A DNA stretch of 64,000 nt from Scleromitrula shiraiana (taxonomy: Eukaryota > Ascomycota > Leotiomycetes > Helotiales > Sclerotiniaceae). The notes beneath the pieces were generated by a model. That model saw only the letters and a list, made by a program, of their open reading frames with translations, did no database searches and was not told where the DNA came from. The stretch spans positions 3,472,001 to 3,536,000 of the forward strand of contig JABELC010000005.1 of assembly GCA_028455995.1 (NCBI GenBank). The letters run 5' to 3'. How positions within the stretch are numbered: position 1 is the first letter of the stretch; each line of letters begins with the position of its first letter. A program made the translations under genes and the position numbers. Positions 1-10,481 of this stretch are shown piece after piece.

Positions 1-205
1 CGAGAGGATCATTGCCTGTTTCACGGTACTCGAAACCTGATTTATTAGCATTTTGTATCTTAAAAAGATGAGTGAGTGTACCTTCAATGAAGAATTGCTG
101 GCCATTGGCGAAAAATTTTGACCCCTTCGTCGTGATCACTGGGAGAGCAAATCCTGTCATGGCAAGTCCTGCCAGGGCGAGAGCCTTTGCAACGATATGA
201 CGCAT
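1..205 (-). CDS. GH72 beta-1,3-glucanosyltransferase, N-terminal part (runs off the window)
   Basis: Read on the minus strand from ATG at 205-203. The first ~20 residues (MRHIVAKALALAGLAMTGFA) form a clear signal peptide, followed by LPVITTKGSKFFANGQQFFI. A 45-nt intron at 37-81 (GT...CAG, with GCTAAT as branch site) joins exon 1 (82-205) to exon 2, giving a continuation IEGFEYRETGNDPL. The pattern KGSKFF...QFFI-G-Y...NDPL is the start of the mature domain of fungal Gas/Gel/Phr enzymes. These are GPI-anchored and elongate and remodel beta-1,3-glucan at the cell surface. Only about 54 residues are inside the window, so the catalytic glutamates and the GPI signal cannot be checked. Another secreted glycosidase is possible but less likely. 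Confidence 0.7.
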   Translation of the reverse strand, partial: MRHIVAKALALAGLAMTGFALPVITTKGSKFFANGQQFFIEGTLTHLFKIQNANKSGFEYRETGNDPL

Positions 206-839
206 GATGAGATAACCTTACAATGTAGGTCAAATAATAATGAACCAAAATTCGAAATAATAAAGATATACTTGAGAAAGTAGAGCGATGTTGTTAAAAT
301 ACAAGTTGCTGCTTAGATGTTATCTAAGAAGTTGAAAAAGAAATATAAAGTTGGAATGAACAAAAATTGGGAGAAAAGAAATGTATATATATTGCATATT
401 GTAAAGTATATAGTGACCTCTGTTTACTTGCAATAATCTAGTCGAGGAAAGAACAAAGATCAACATTGTCATGATTCCAATGTTGGTCGTTTGGCTCAAT
501 TGTCCCTTCCTTGAGGAGGAATCGATTGTCAAAGTTCAAAAAACAACACTGCCGAAGATGGTAATGGGAAGAGCTACTTCTCTACTTCTCTACTTCTCTA
601 CAACTCTATGAAACATGTCAAAGAAGGCTTGAGTAACGACAAATATATTGAATGTTGAAGATGTTTCCCTCTCAATGCTGCTTTCCCCATGCATATGTTT
701 TCCAATCAGTACTTCGGCAGGAGGGCTGCAACAACTATGTTGATTTCATTGCGGTCGTCGCTCCTTCTTCGTAAGTATACATACATGTACAAGTACAAGC
801 TCCGTGTCACACAAAAAAGAGCATAGTCCAAAACTTGTT
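206..839. other. Intergenic / 5' region of the GH72 gene
   Basis: No convincing gene. A triplicated 'ctacttctct' stretch occurs near 574-602. The rest is ordinary AT-biased spacer that should contain the promoter of the minus-strand GH72 gene. Confidence 0.5.
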
Positions 840-1605
840 GATTAATATATTTAAAAAAGGAATAAAGCTTTTTTTATATGATATAGTGTTCAAGTTATAA
901 CTTGAATATACTAGTAATAGTAGTATTGAAAATACTATGATAAAATATCATTTTTAACTTATATTTAGTGATTAATTATTGAAAGATAATTATATAAGTA
1001 TATGATTTAAGTTATATAATTTATTTTTTATACTAGTAGTACTAGTAATATACTTTTTATTTCAAGTTCTTGAATACAAAATTAATAAATATTTTTTTTC
1101 AAAAAAAAGATTAAATTTTTATAAAAATATAATTTATTTTTTTATATTATATTCTTTTGAGTTTCATATCTTTTTTTATAACTTGAATCCTAGTAAATAT
1201 TTAAAAGTTTTTTTTATTAATATTTTTATATGAATCTGAAAACAATCAAAATACTACTAGTAGTAGTATTAAATTTTAATAATCGACTCGGATAATTCAA
1301 AGTTGATTTATTACTTCAAGTTAGTAGTAGTAAAAAATATTTAAAAAAGTATAATAAAACTTGCCAGTGAATATACTAGTAATATAATAAAAAAAGTATT
1401 TGTTTGTTTTTCATATTAAATTAATAACTTTTGAAAACTTTTTTTCAGAATTCTTTATTCTTCAAGTTCAAGTTGTAGTCACGGTACTAATCTTTCAAGT
1501 ATTCTTTTATGACCGTGACACTCCAGCTAAAAACTCGATAGGAATCGTGATCAGACATGTTATGAAAACTATTAAACTTGAAGACATGTTGTAACTTGAA
1601 TGTAG
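840..1605. repeat. AT-rich block rich in TACTAGTA and TTCAAGTT words
   Basis: This very AT-rich stretch carries many copies of ACTAGTAGTA-type words (for example near 908-925, 1031-1050, 1251-1270 and 1320-1332) and of the word TTCAAGTT/AACTTGAA. It has no credible ORF. The same vocabulary recurs in the blocks at 6.2, 9.1, 12.6 and 63.2 kb, so these look like members of one family of degenerate repeats. Confidence 0.6.
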
Positions 1606-2758
<1,153 letters not shown>

Positions 2759-3084
2759 CTATAATTGGAAAGGTAGAACTTTTTTTAACTGTTTCTACTC
2801 TTTTATCAGAGCTTCTCACTTTGCCTACATAGTTCTAGGTGATTTCAGTATATCGGACATAACGAATTCAATTCATTCAATCGAGACCGTCTCGTCTTAT
2901 GAAACAGATTTATTTAAACGCTTGATCCAACAACAAATTCCAATCACGGAATAGTTAAACTACCGACTTCCCGTCAAATCCCCCCCCTTCCCCCCCCAAA
3001 CATTGGAATATCGTTCATCTGAAATTTCCCATACATCAATTCTCGTCGCATTATCATTGATATCATTCTTTCAATACAAACAAG
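2759..3084. other. 5' region of the calmodulin-like gene
   Basis: This lies between the microsatellite and the start codon at 3085. It holds a C-rich tract at about 2978-2998 (two runs of C interrupted by TT). It is the presumed promoter and leader. Confidence 0.4.
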
Positions 3085-3930
3085 ATGGCAGATTCAGGAA
3101 ATCAACATGTATGACCGATCGAATATCTTTCTTTTGAGGGGTCGCGCAAACCCCTCATTTCAACCTAACGAATCCAACAGAAGACTGATTCTGTGTGTTG
3201 ATAATATCTAGGGCCTTAGCAATGAAGAAGTTCAGGCATATAGAGATGCATTTTCTATCTTTGTGAGTTATATTCATAAATATTCTATCCGCAGAACCAC
3301 GAAACTGATATTTTTTTCTTCTATTTCAGGACAAAGATGGTGATGGTACGCAATTCGACCCCGCATCCCCTCATAATACGAGATTCCCTTCTTTCCTAAC
3401 AATGCAACCAATATTCAGGAACCATTTCCACCAGCGAACTTGCAGAGGCAATGAAATCACTTGGTCAAAATCCTTCAGATGCTGAAATTCAAGATATGAT
3501 AAATGAGGTAGATGTTGATCAATCAGGAACAGTCGATTTTGATGGTACGCAAAACCTTTCACTCTCTCGATTACCATTCCTCCCAACCCTTTCTAATATC
3601 TTTACCTTCTCGCAGAATTCCTTAAGATGATGACTACGGAAACAAAAGGTGTGGATTTTGAACAAGAGATGCAAAGTGCTTTCAGAGTCTTCGATGTTGA
3701 TGGAAGTGGTACTATTTCACCGGAGGAAATTTACAAATTGATGGCTTCATTGGGAGAGAATTTGTCAGAGGAGGAAATCAAGAGTATGGTTAAGGAGGTT
3801 GATAAGAATGGTGATGGAAGCATAGATTGTATGATGCGCCCTTTCTCCATTACTTTTTGAAGTATATCTACTCACTAGACGGTGTATCACAGATGAGGAG
3901 TTCGTTTCATTTATTCGCGATAACAAATAA
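3085..3930 (+). CDS. Calmodulin-like EF-hand calcium-binding protein
   Basis: Six exons: 3085-3108, 3212-3262, 3330-3345, 3419-3544, 3616-3828 and 3893-3930. All introns have GT-AG ends and the joined reading frame is 155 codons, close to calmodulin length. Four EF-hands are visible. Their loops begin [28 protein letters not shown] and [10 protein letters not shown], and the signature [19 protein letters not shown] is present. The C-terminus reads [11 protein letters not shown] instead of the canonical VQLMMQK-type end. The linker [12 protein letters not shown] also differs from true calmodulin, which is nearly invariant in fungi. It is therefore most likely a calmodulin-like paralogue that senses Ca2+ and binds unknown targets. 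It could only be the main calmodulin if no closer copy exists elsewhere. Confidence 0.88.
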
Positions 3931-4537
3931 ATGAATCTGACCTGAATTTGTTGCGGGGGGATGCGAATTTGGAAAAATCTCAATGTTCTAATTCTTTGGG
4001 GTCATATATGTTCTACATAGCAACAGCATCTTTGAAAATTCTACGTATTTACTTCTGGATCATACATATGAAAGTCTTAAAATCTCAAATTTCGATTGAG
4101 TGAACCTATTATAGGATTCCCTCACCTTTAGTATGAGGTTGCATACTATAATATATGCTATTGCAAGTGCAATAGTTTCTAGTGCCTCTACATAAGAAAT
4201 GTTAAGGTTTTGATATTCACCCGATGAAAAGATAGTTCTGGTTTCTACTATTGATTCCAATATTAGAAATGACTACACTAAGAGAATAACAAAGATATAG
4301 CATAAAGGAATATTCATAAGTCTTGGTTTCTTCATAGTATAATGAGGCTCTTTCTTCCCTGAACAAAGGCATTGTTCGAAATTTCCATAGAACAATACCT
4401 CTCCTTCTCGAACAAAGTTATTGTTTTGATATTTATACATACAATCACCCAGATCATCCCCTGCAATTTCCCCTCCCGACCACTTTTTACATCATAAACC
4501 CATTTACTGACATTTAATAACCACCCAAACGATAATC
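3931..4537. other. Intergenic spacer, promoter of the amidoligase gene
   Basis: No gene is supported. A near-repeat 'gaacaaaggcattgttcgaa' / 'gaacaaagttattgttttga' occurs at about 4362-4381 and 4411-4430. The last ~60 bases before the ATG at 4538 are C/A-rich and purine-poor, typical of a fungal leader. Confidence 0.4.
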
Positions 4538-5878
4538 ATGTCTAGAAGAATACCACTTGGAGTAGGTGGATCAGCATCGCAATGGGACTCTACTGATTAT
4601 TCATATCTTTCAGAAATACCACCAAAAACAGAGACTCGTTTAACATATGGTGTAGAGATAGAATACCTAGTAGGCTACATACCAGAAGGTAAGTCTGACC
4701 CCCACCCGTACGATCCCCGTCCCGTAACCGGCACCCAATTCGGATCAATTTCATCACTAAACGAAGCAATCAAGGGCCATCTCGCCGCCGCCGGCTGTCC
4801 CGCCATGAACGGCGATAACCAAGAATCTTTCCTCACCGAGGAAGACAACCTGGGCCAGTGGCTCCTCACCCACGACGGCACCGTCGTGAATTCCTTTCCC
4901 GACGAATACTCCTACCACGGCATGGAAATGTGCACACCGCCCTTCTACTTCTGCGACCGCACACTCGACCACATTGACGCGGTCGTCAACATCCTGAAGG
5001 AAAAGTACCGCATCAAATCAGACCCCTCATGTGGTCTCCACGTGCACGTCGGCAATGAATTCGACGGTTTTCAATACCGGGTTCTGAAGAATTTCATGGC
5101 CATCGCTTGGACCTACGAACGCCAGTTCCAATGCATGCACACCGCCGACCGCATAGCCAATAGCTGGGCACCCCCATTCTCGCGCACATTTCTCTACGAG
5201 GAGCTCAAACGCAAGCCGCGCAACCGTCTCGAATTCCTCAACATGATTCTCGATCTTGAGAACCTCGAGGCCATCAGCGCGGGCTTCATGATTAATTTCG
5301 GGCGTCCCGCGTTCAATATCGATAACCTGACATTCCCGTATCTGAACAGCAAGCGCACGATTGAGTTTCGCCATCACGCGGGCACGCTTGATAAAGAGGA
5401 GATGCGGAATTGGATAACGGTGTGCGTCAGGCTGGTGCAGAAGGCGTGTCTGATTCGCGATGATGACGCGCTGCATGCGAAGTTGAGGAGGGAGGTGGAT
5501 ATGCCGGTGCAGCTGGGGCCCGAGGGCGTCAGCACGGTCGATGTGCTGATGTGGATTGGGTGTCCGGTGCAGGCGTTTTTCTATGGGCTGAGGATTGAGA
5601 GTGAGAGTGAGGTGGATAAGGCGAGGAGGACGAGGTTTTGGGAGGACGGGAGGACCGATCCCTGGTTGCCTGGCGAGACGGATGTTCCGATTAGACCGTG
5701 GTATGACGGGAATTATCTGGATGATATTGAGGAGGAGGAGGAGGAGGAGGAGGAGGATGAAGACGTCGATGTCGTTTCAGTGAGTGATAAGTCGATGACT
5801 GTATCGGAAGAGTTGAGGCAGAGGTTGAAGGAGATTGAGGATAGGGAGCCTGAGGATAAGGATAAGGAGAACACGTGA
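4538..5878 (+). CDS. Putative amidoligase (Amidoligase_2 family)
   Basis: Single-exon protein of 446 residues. An ATP-grasp-like/glutamine-synthetase-type amidoligase core is suggested by TYGVEIEYLVGY (~residues 37-48), HDGTV (~112), HGMEMCTPPF (~127), SCGLHVHVGNEF (~164-175) and TIEFRHHAGTLD (~275-286). In this family such Glu and His residues bind metal and nucleotide. The enzymes are thought to form amide or isopeptide bonds between amino acids or peptides; substrates in fungi are unknown. The C-terminus is low-complexity, with a run of Glu/Asp (~398-413) and a K/E/D tail. Base composition changes sharply near 4690, from A-ending codons to C/G-ending codons, which is unusual within one exon. 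The stop TGA lies inside GTGAGT, which looks like a splice donor. Confidence 0.85.
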   Translation: MSRRIPLGVGGSASQWDSTDYSYLSEIPPKTETRLTYGVEIEYLVGYIPEGKSDPHPYDPRPVTGTQFGSISSLNEAIKGHLAAAGCPAMNGDNQESFLTEEDNLGQWLLTHDGTVVNSFPDEYSYHGMEMCTPPFYFCDRTLDHIDAVVNILKEKYRIKSDPSCGLHVHVGNEFDGFQYRVLKNFMAIAWTYERQFQCMHTADRIANSWAPPFSRTFLYEELKRKPRNRLEFLNMILDLENLEAISAGFMINFGRPAFNIDNLTFPYLNSKRTIEFRHHAGTLDKEEMRNWITVCVRLVQKACLIRDDDALHAKLRREVDMPVQLGPEGVSTVDVLMWIGCPVQAFFYGLRIESESEVDKARRTRFWEDGRTDPWLPGETDVPIRPWYDGNYLDDIEEEEEEEEEDEDVDVVSVSDKSMTVSEELRQRLKEIEDREPEDKDKENT

Positions 5879-6229
5879 GTCTTTCTTCCAATTTCTCTTT
5901 CTTCTCTTATCTTTTCTGATCTGTTTTATGATTTTCCATTTCAAGTTGCACTAACTTGAACCTCTTGTTCCTATTCCCCTTTCTGCTTTTCTTCAATCCT
6001 TGTTTTCACATCATGATCTAGGTAAGTCATCTAATCAACTTGAATCATTCTCATTTTCTATCTAATACTTATTCAAATATATCTACTACTATACTATCAA
6101 CAAACATGACTTCTTTGACAACTAAATCACATTGTGCACTGGCACACTGGCAACATTTATCTCAGACTGATCCTCAGACTCTTCGATATACTGCATCACA
6201 TAAAAATATTTTGAACAATCATACTATGA
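5879..6229. other. 3' region of the amidoligase gene
   Basis: Contains a plausible but unneeded splice pair: GTGAGT at 5875-5880 and CTAG followed at once by GTAAGT near 6018-6026. Joining there still gives an immediate stop. No other gene is seen. The TTCAAGTT word and its complement lie close together near 5940-5960. Confidence 0.35.
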
Positions 6230-7200
6230 TAATAGTACTACTAGTAGTAATGCTGAATTTTTCATTTGAAGTTGATTAAACTTGAAGGATTTGAGAATTT
6301 TTAGTTATGATCATGATTTTGCGGATGTAAAAATAAATAAATCGACTTGGATGTTTATTCAATAGTTGAGTTTTTAAATATTAACAACTTGAACATGATG
6401 ATACTAGTAATAAATGAATTAATATTTGTTATTTTTTACTACTACTAGTAGTAAAATCAATTTACTACTACTAGTACTAGTAACCTGAACTTGAATATAT
6501 AAAAATAATTTTTTTGTTATTTTTGTATACTAGTCCTAGTAGTGGTATATTATATTAAATAACTTTTTTTTTTTAAATGTCAAACTTGAAAATTTCTCTA
6601 CTAGTACTACTAGTAGTAGTAAATCTTGAAAATTATAATTCAACATTAATTTTATTAGTATTATTATTAATAAATATTCAAGTTATATCTGGCAGCGAAA
6701 AAGTTTCTAAGCGTTTATTAAATAAAGATGATTTCTATCTAACTATAACTGACTAAGATCACTTTAGCGTATGTCAAAGTTTTTTATGCCAATAGAAGTA
6801 AATCGATTAGGACTTGTGGTCGATTGACTGTCGATTGACTGTCGATTGACTGTCGATTGACAAGAGCCTGCTAGAAGAGAACTTCGTGTCAGTGAAAATA
6901 AGAGTAAGAGTATGTCAGTGACTTGGAATATTAATAGAAGTAATAATGAAAATAATTAAAAATCATGATATAAGAAAAGACGGAATCTAGTATGGGGTAC
7001 TAGTAGATGTGTTTGTATTGTTGAAGCAAGTTCAAGTTGTTGATCTAGTAAAACTAACTTGAAGTTGAAGTGACGGCGAGGACTATGAGAGCCTCCATAT
7101 TGCTGACTATTCAGACTTATATCGTTAACCTCTTTTCTAGTATATACTAGTAGTGCTAGTAACTTGAATAACTTGAACTTCGAATAACTTGAAGTTTAAA
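6230..7200. repeat. AT-rich block with TACTAGTA / TTCAAGTT words and an 11-bp tandem repeat
   Basis: Same vocabulary as the block at 0.8-1.6 kb (for example 6436-6485, 6532-6545, 6598-6622, 7140-7200). At 6820-6861 the unit TCGATTGACTG occurs four times at exact 11-bp spacing (6820, 6831, 6842, 6853). Two copies of nearly the same unit occur in opposite orientation at about 63794-63822. Confidence 0.65.
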
Positions 7201-7275
7201 CTGATAAATCTCCCCATGCCCAGTACTGCTTTAGAAATATTGTAGTCTTCCACCTCAGTTTGAATCTATTCGTAT

Positions 7276-7809
7276 TCAGAACGTATCGAAACGGCGATCA
7301 GTACGCTCCCCATTACCAATCACCAACCCATCATCTTCATCTATCAAACCCCACCCATACCCCTTCAACTCATGCATCTCGCCATCCTTATTAATATACC
7401 AAGCCGTCAAACCCCTCCCCGTAATTCTAACGACCATTCCACCACCATAAACATACGCCGCCGAGTGACCAATCTTCTTCCATCGACCACCTCTCGCTTC
7501 TCTCGTATAAATCACGAACTCGCACGCCCCGGATGGGAATGTGCGGCGGGGTACAGAGAGTAGACGATGCATATGTCCGTGGCGCTGATTAGGGTTGTGC
7601 ATAAATGGTCCGTTGGGATTACCGATTATGTGGATGGTTTCGCCACCGTAGAGGCTGATGTTGATGGACCATATGGTGTGGTCGTTGATGTGGAGACTGG
7701 TGACGTAGGTGGTTATTTGGTTGCCGTGCAGGATTGGTATCACGTCGACCTCGACAACGACGATTTGCGATGAGAGATCGAACTCGGCGGGTGCTAATGA
7801 ATTTGACAT
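7276..7809 (-). CDS. Hypothetical protein, 177 aa
   Basis: Unrecognised. The frame is open up to 7869, but the ATG at 7809 (MSNSLAPAEF...) is the better start, because the upstream extension is translated from sequence that looks like leader. The protein has no signal peptide or membrane helix. It starts with beta-strand-like hydrophobic stretches (QIVVVEVDVIPIL, TIWSINISLYGG). A His/Arg/Asn-rich middle (HNPNQRHGHMHRL) and a Gly-rich C-terminal half (YVYGGGMVVRITGRGL) follow. The even composition and regular hydrophobic pattern suggest a real folded beta-rich protein. It stands alone between repeat blocks and could be lineage-specific. Confidence 0.6.
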   Translation of the reverse strand: MSNSLAPAEFDLSSQIVVVEVDVIPILHGNQITTYVTSLHINDHTIWSINISLYGGETIHIIGNPNGPFMHNPNQRHGHMHRLLSVPRRTFPSGACEFVIYTREARGGRWKKIGHSAAYVYGGGMVVRITGRGLTAWYINKDGEMHELKGYGWGLIDEDDGLVIGNGERTDRRFDTF

Positions 7810-9059
7810 TGATAGTGAGTAGATGAGATACAATTGGTTGGTTCGTGGTAAGAAAGGTTTATAATACATATTTGATGGATTATTTAGGGTTTAAATAGGA
7901 AGTTGAGTAGGTAGGGCAGATATCTAGCTGTAGAAATCGAGAATCTAGAAGGCAGAAGAACATATGATTATAAGCTTTCACGATTGCTCATTATCAAAGC
8001 GAAGTGAATTGTTTGCTGAGTCAGATGTTGTCCATTCAAATATCATAAAATTCTAGAAAGTAGCAGCAAATGCTAGACATCCAAAGGGAATTGAGGAAGT
8101 GTTGCTTTTAGTTGATCTCACCTTGCGTAGAAGTAATAAGATGAGTAGAAAATTTATCTGAAAAACTGTTATATATGTAACTTAATTCACTGTAGTCTCC
8201 TATTCTAGTATACTCCGTTTGCTACAATGCCACAATATAAACTGCAAACTACAAATTATCATGTCACTTATCCAATATTTTGGTCATTCATAACTCTACA
8301 CTTTACTATTGAAGATTCTACCGCCATTTATCATATACATCTGAGTCACAGTTTTCAATTGGCCTTCGTGCTTCGCTTCTATTATGCTTGTGTCTCTTTG
8401 GCACATATATACATCGCTTCGACTCCGAGTCGGAGGTTCGGTTAATTTGTACTAGCATTTGATCTAACCCTTGGCCGGATATGATATGGATGATGGGTGA
8501 TATCCTCTTGACTCATGTAGCACTTTATATGTAATGATTATAGTAATATTTAATTATCGTAGAACGGTTTCTATTTTTGATTGATCGTATGCAACACACT
8601 GTGGCTGATAGCATATTAAAATAACTTGAAGCGTATTGACTAACGGCCGTAGAAACATTCAAGTTAATGAAGTCAGTATTGAGAATTGCCTCGCAACTAT
8701 TAGTGTGTAAGATGAGGTTGGGATCGTAAGACAAAACAACTTACAAACTACTTTTTGAATTGATTGATAGCTATTATCCAATATTATTCATTTCTCTGTT
8801 TGGTCTCAAATTCTCGTATCATTCATCCGCACCCATAACTGTAACTTTAAGATCTACTAGTACCCTAACTCCGTCAAATGATACCCATAACTCTTACTCT
8901 CAAGATAAGAGACAGTACTACACCTAAATCTGCTCATAATTATGACGCCAATAGCCTGAGAGTAGAAAACGTTGCATACCTTCTCTCGCAACAAAAGCTC
9001 ATCTTAAATTCTATCATTTAAGTCAAATGTCATAAAAGAATAGATTCGGGTCAGACTCG
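7810..9059. other. Intergenic, nothing recognised
   Basis: No gene is supported. Short palindromic words are present, including 'gactccgagtcgga' near 8420-8433 and ACTAGTA near 8859. Confidence 0.4.
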
Positions 9060-10170
9060 GATGATCATATAATCACATAATCATTTTCAAATACTAACTA
9101 GTAACTTGAATTGAAAATAATAGAAAATGTTTTACTACTACTACTATATTTTTAATATCATATTATCATAGTACTACTAGTAGTAATCTAGTATACATAA
9201 AAAGAATTTCGTTTTTTTAAATAGATTAATAAATAAAATTTTAATTGTATTCTTTCTTATATAATAATACTAACTTGAATTATAGATTCAAATTTTCAAT
9301 ATTGATTCATTATTTATTATTTTATTATATATAACTTATTCTTTTATTTTATTTTTATTACTATATAGTAGTACTAATTAATTATTATTATTTTAATTAT
9401 ATAAAAAATAATCACTGGCATTATTAAAATAAACTTGAACTTGAAAATAAATCGAATGTTTTGCCAGTGATAAATAAAGACTTTTAGTAGATTCAATAAG
9501 ATTAATAAAATTAATAACTACTAGTAAATCCTTATTAACTGATAATTACTAATTAGTACTAGTAATATACTAGTAACCTTGTCAATTAACCGATAATCGA
9601 CTGTTAATTCATAAAGACTTCAAGTTGCTGCTAATTAACCGTTAATTAACCGCAATTAACTTTTATTAATATAAATTTTTTGGATATAATACTAGTACAC
9701 CAGGGTGATCATAATCAATCATTATTACTATACAAGGACTAGTAGTACCTAGTGCTACATAATTTATTTTTGATTTTTAAATTATTTCTAAAAAAATTTA
9801 TCTTAAAATTATTGAATAAAATATATAGTATATCTACTTTTTTATTTTATTACTACTAGTACTAGTACTAGTAATAACTTGAATAATTATAAACTTTTTT
9901 TAAATCATTTAAAGATATTATTTATATTATTTTAAATTTTAATAATAGATTTTTTTACATTTTTACATTTTTTGATATTAATTAAATTCAAGTTTCTTTA
10001 AATAAAAACTTTTAAAAACTTTTTAAATTTTTAGATTCAAGTTTTTTATTTTTTTATTTTTCTTATTTTTATTTGTAATATTTTTTTATGTATCTCATAT
10101 TATTGTTTCTTTTGAAAATTTTATAAAAAATGTTTTATTTATTAAATAATGAAATCAAAAAAAAGATTAA
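9060..10170. repeat. AT-rich degenerate repeat block
   Basis: Extremely AT-rich with many ACTAGTA, TACTACTAG and AACTTGAA words. The segment at about 9560-9700 (CGATAATCGACTG, TTATTAATATAAATTTTTTG, then ATACTAGTA) resembles stretches at 13.6-13.8 and 63.3-63.9 kb, so this is a further degenerate copy of the same dispersed repeat. Confidence 0.6.
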
Positions 10171-10481
10171 CATTATGAATCTAATTAATCAACAACTTGA
10201 ACTTGAAACTTGAAATCATGATGAAGGTTTTTATGATAGACTTTTTTATTATTCAGTTTTACATAAATAATTTCGGTAATACGATTGTAATTATCCCAAC
10301 TTGATTCTGTCTTTTCGAACATCATGAAGATCAATATTACATATATTTTAGGAGAGAATCCATAATGACAAAGTTGACTTTTACCCGTTACCCTAATATC
10401 CCATCCCAAAATTTACTTTTCCATATCCAATTTACCCCGAACCCCAATTGGTATCAATCCCGCAACCCCATATATCAACCA
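10171..10481. other. 3' flank of the FAD monooxygenase gene
   Basis: Spacer between the AT-rich block and the stop codon of the minus-strand gene. No separate gene is seen. Confidence 0.35.

Noticed and set aside
3085..3930. Calling this gene the canonical calmodulin
   Set aside because: Too many differences from the nearly invariant fungal calmodulin in the linker and C-terminus; named calmodulin-like instead.
6820..6861. CRISPR-like array
   Set aside because: Units are directly adjacent 11-mers without spacers; a plain tandem repeat in a eukaryotic genome.
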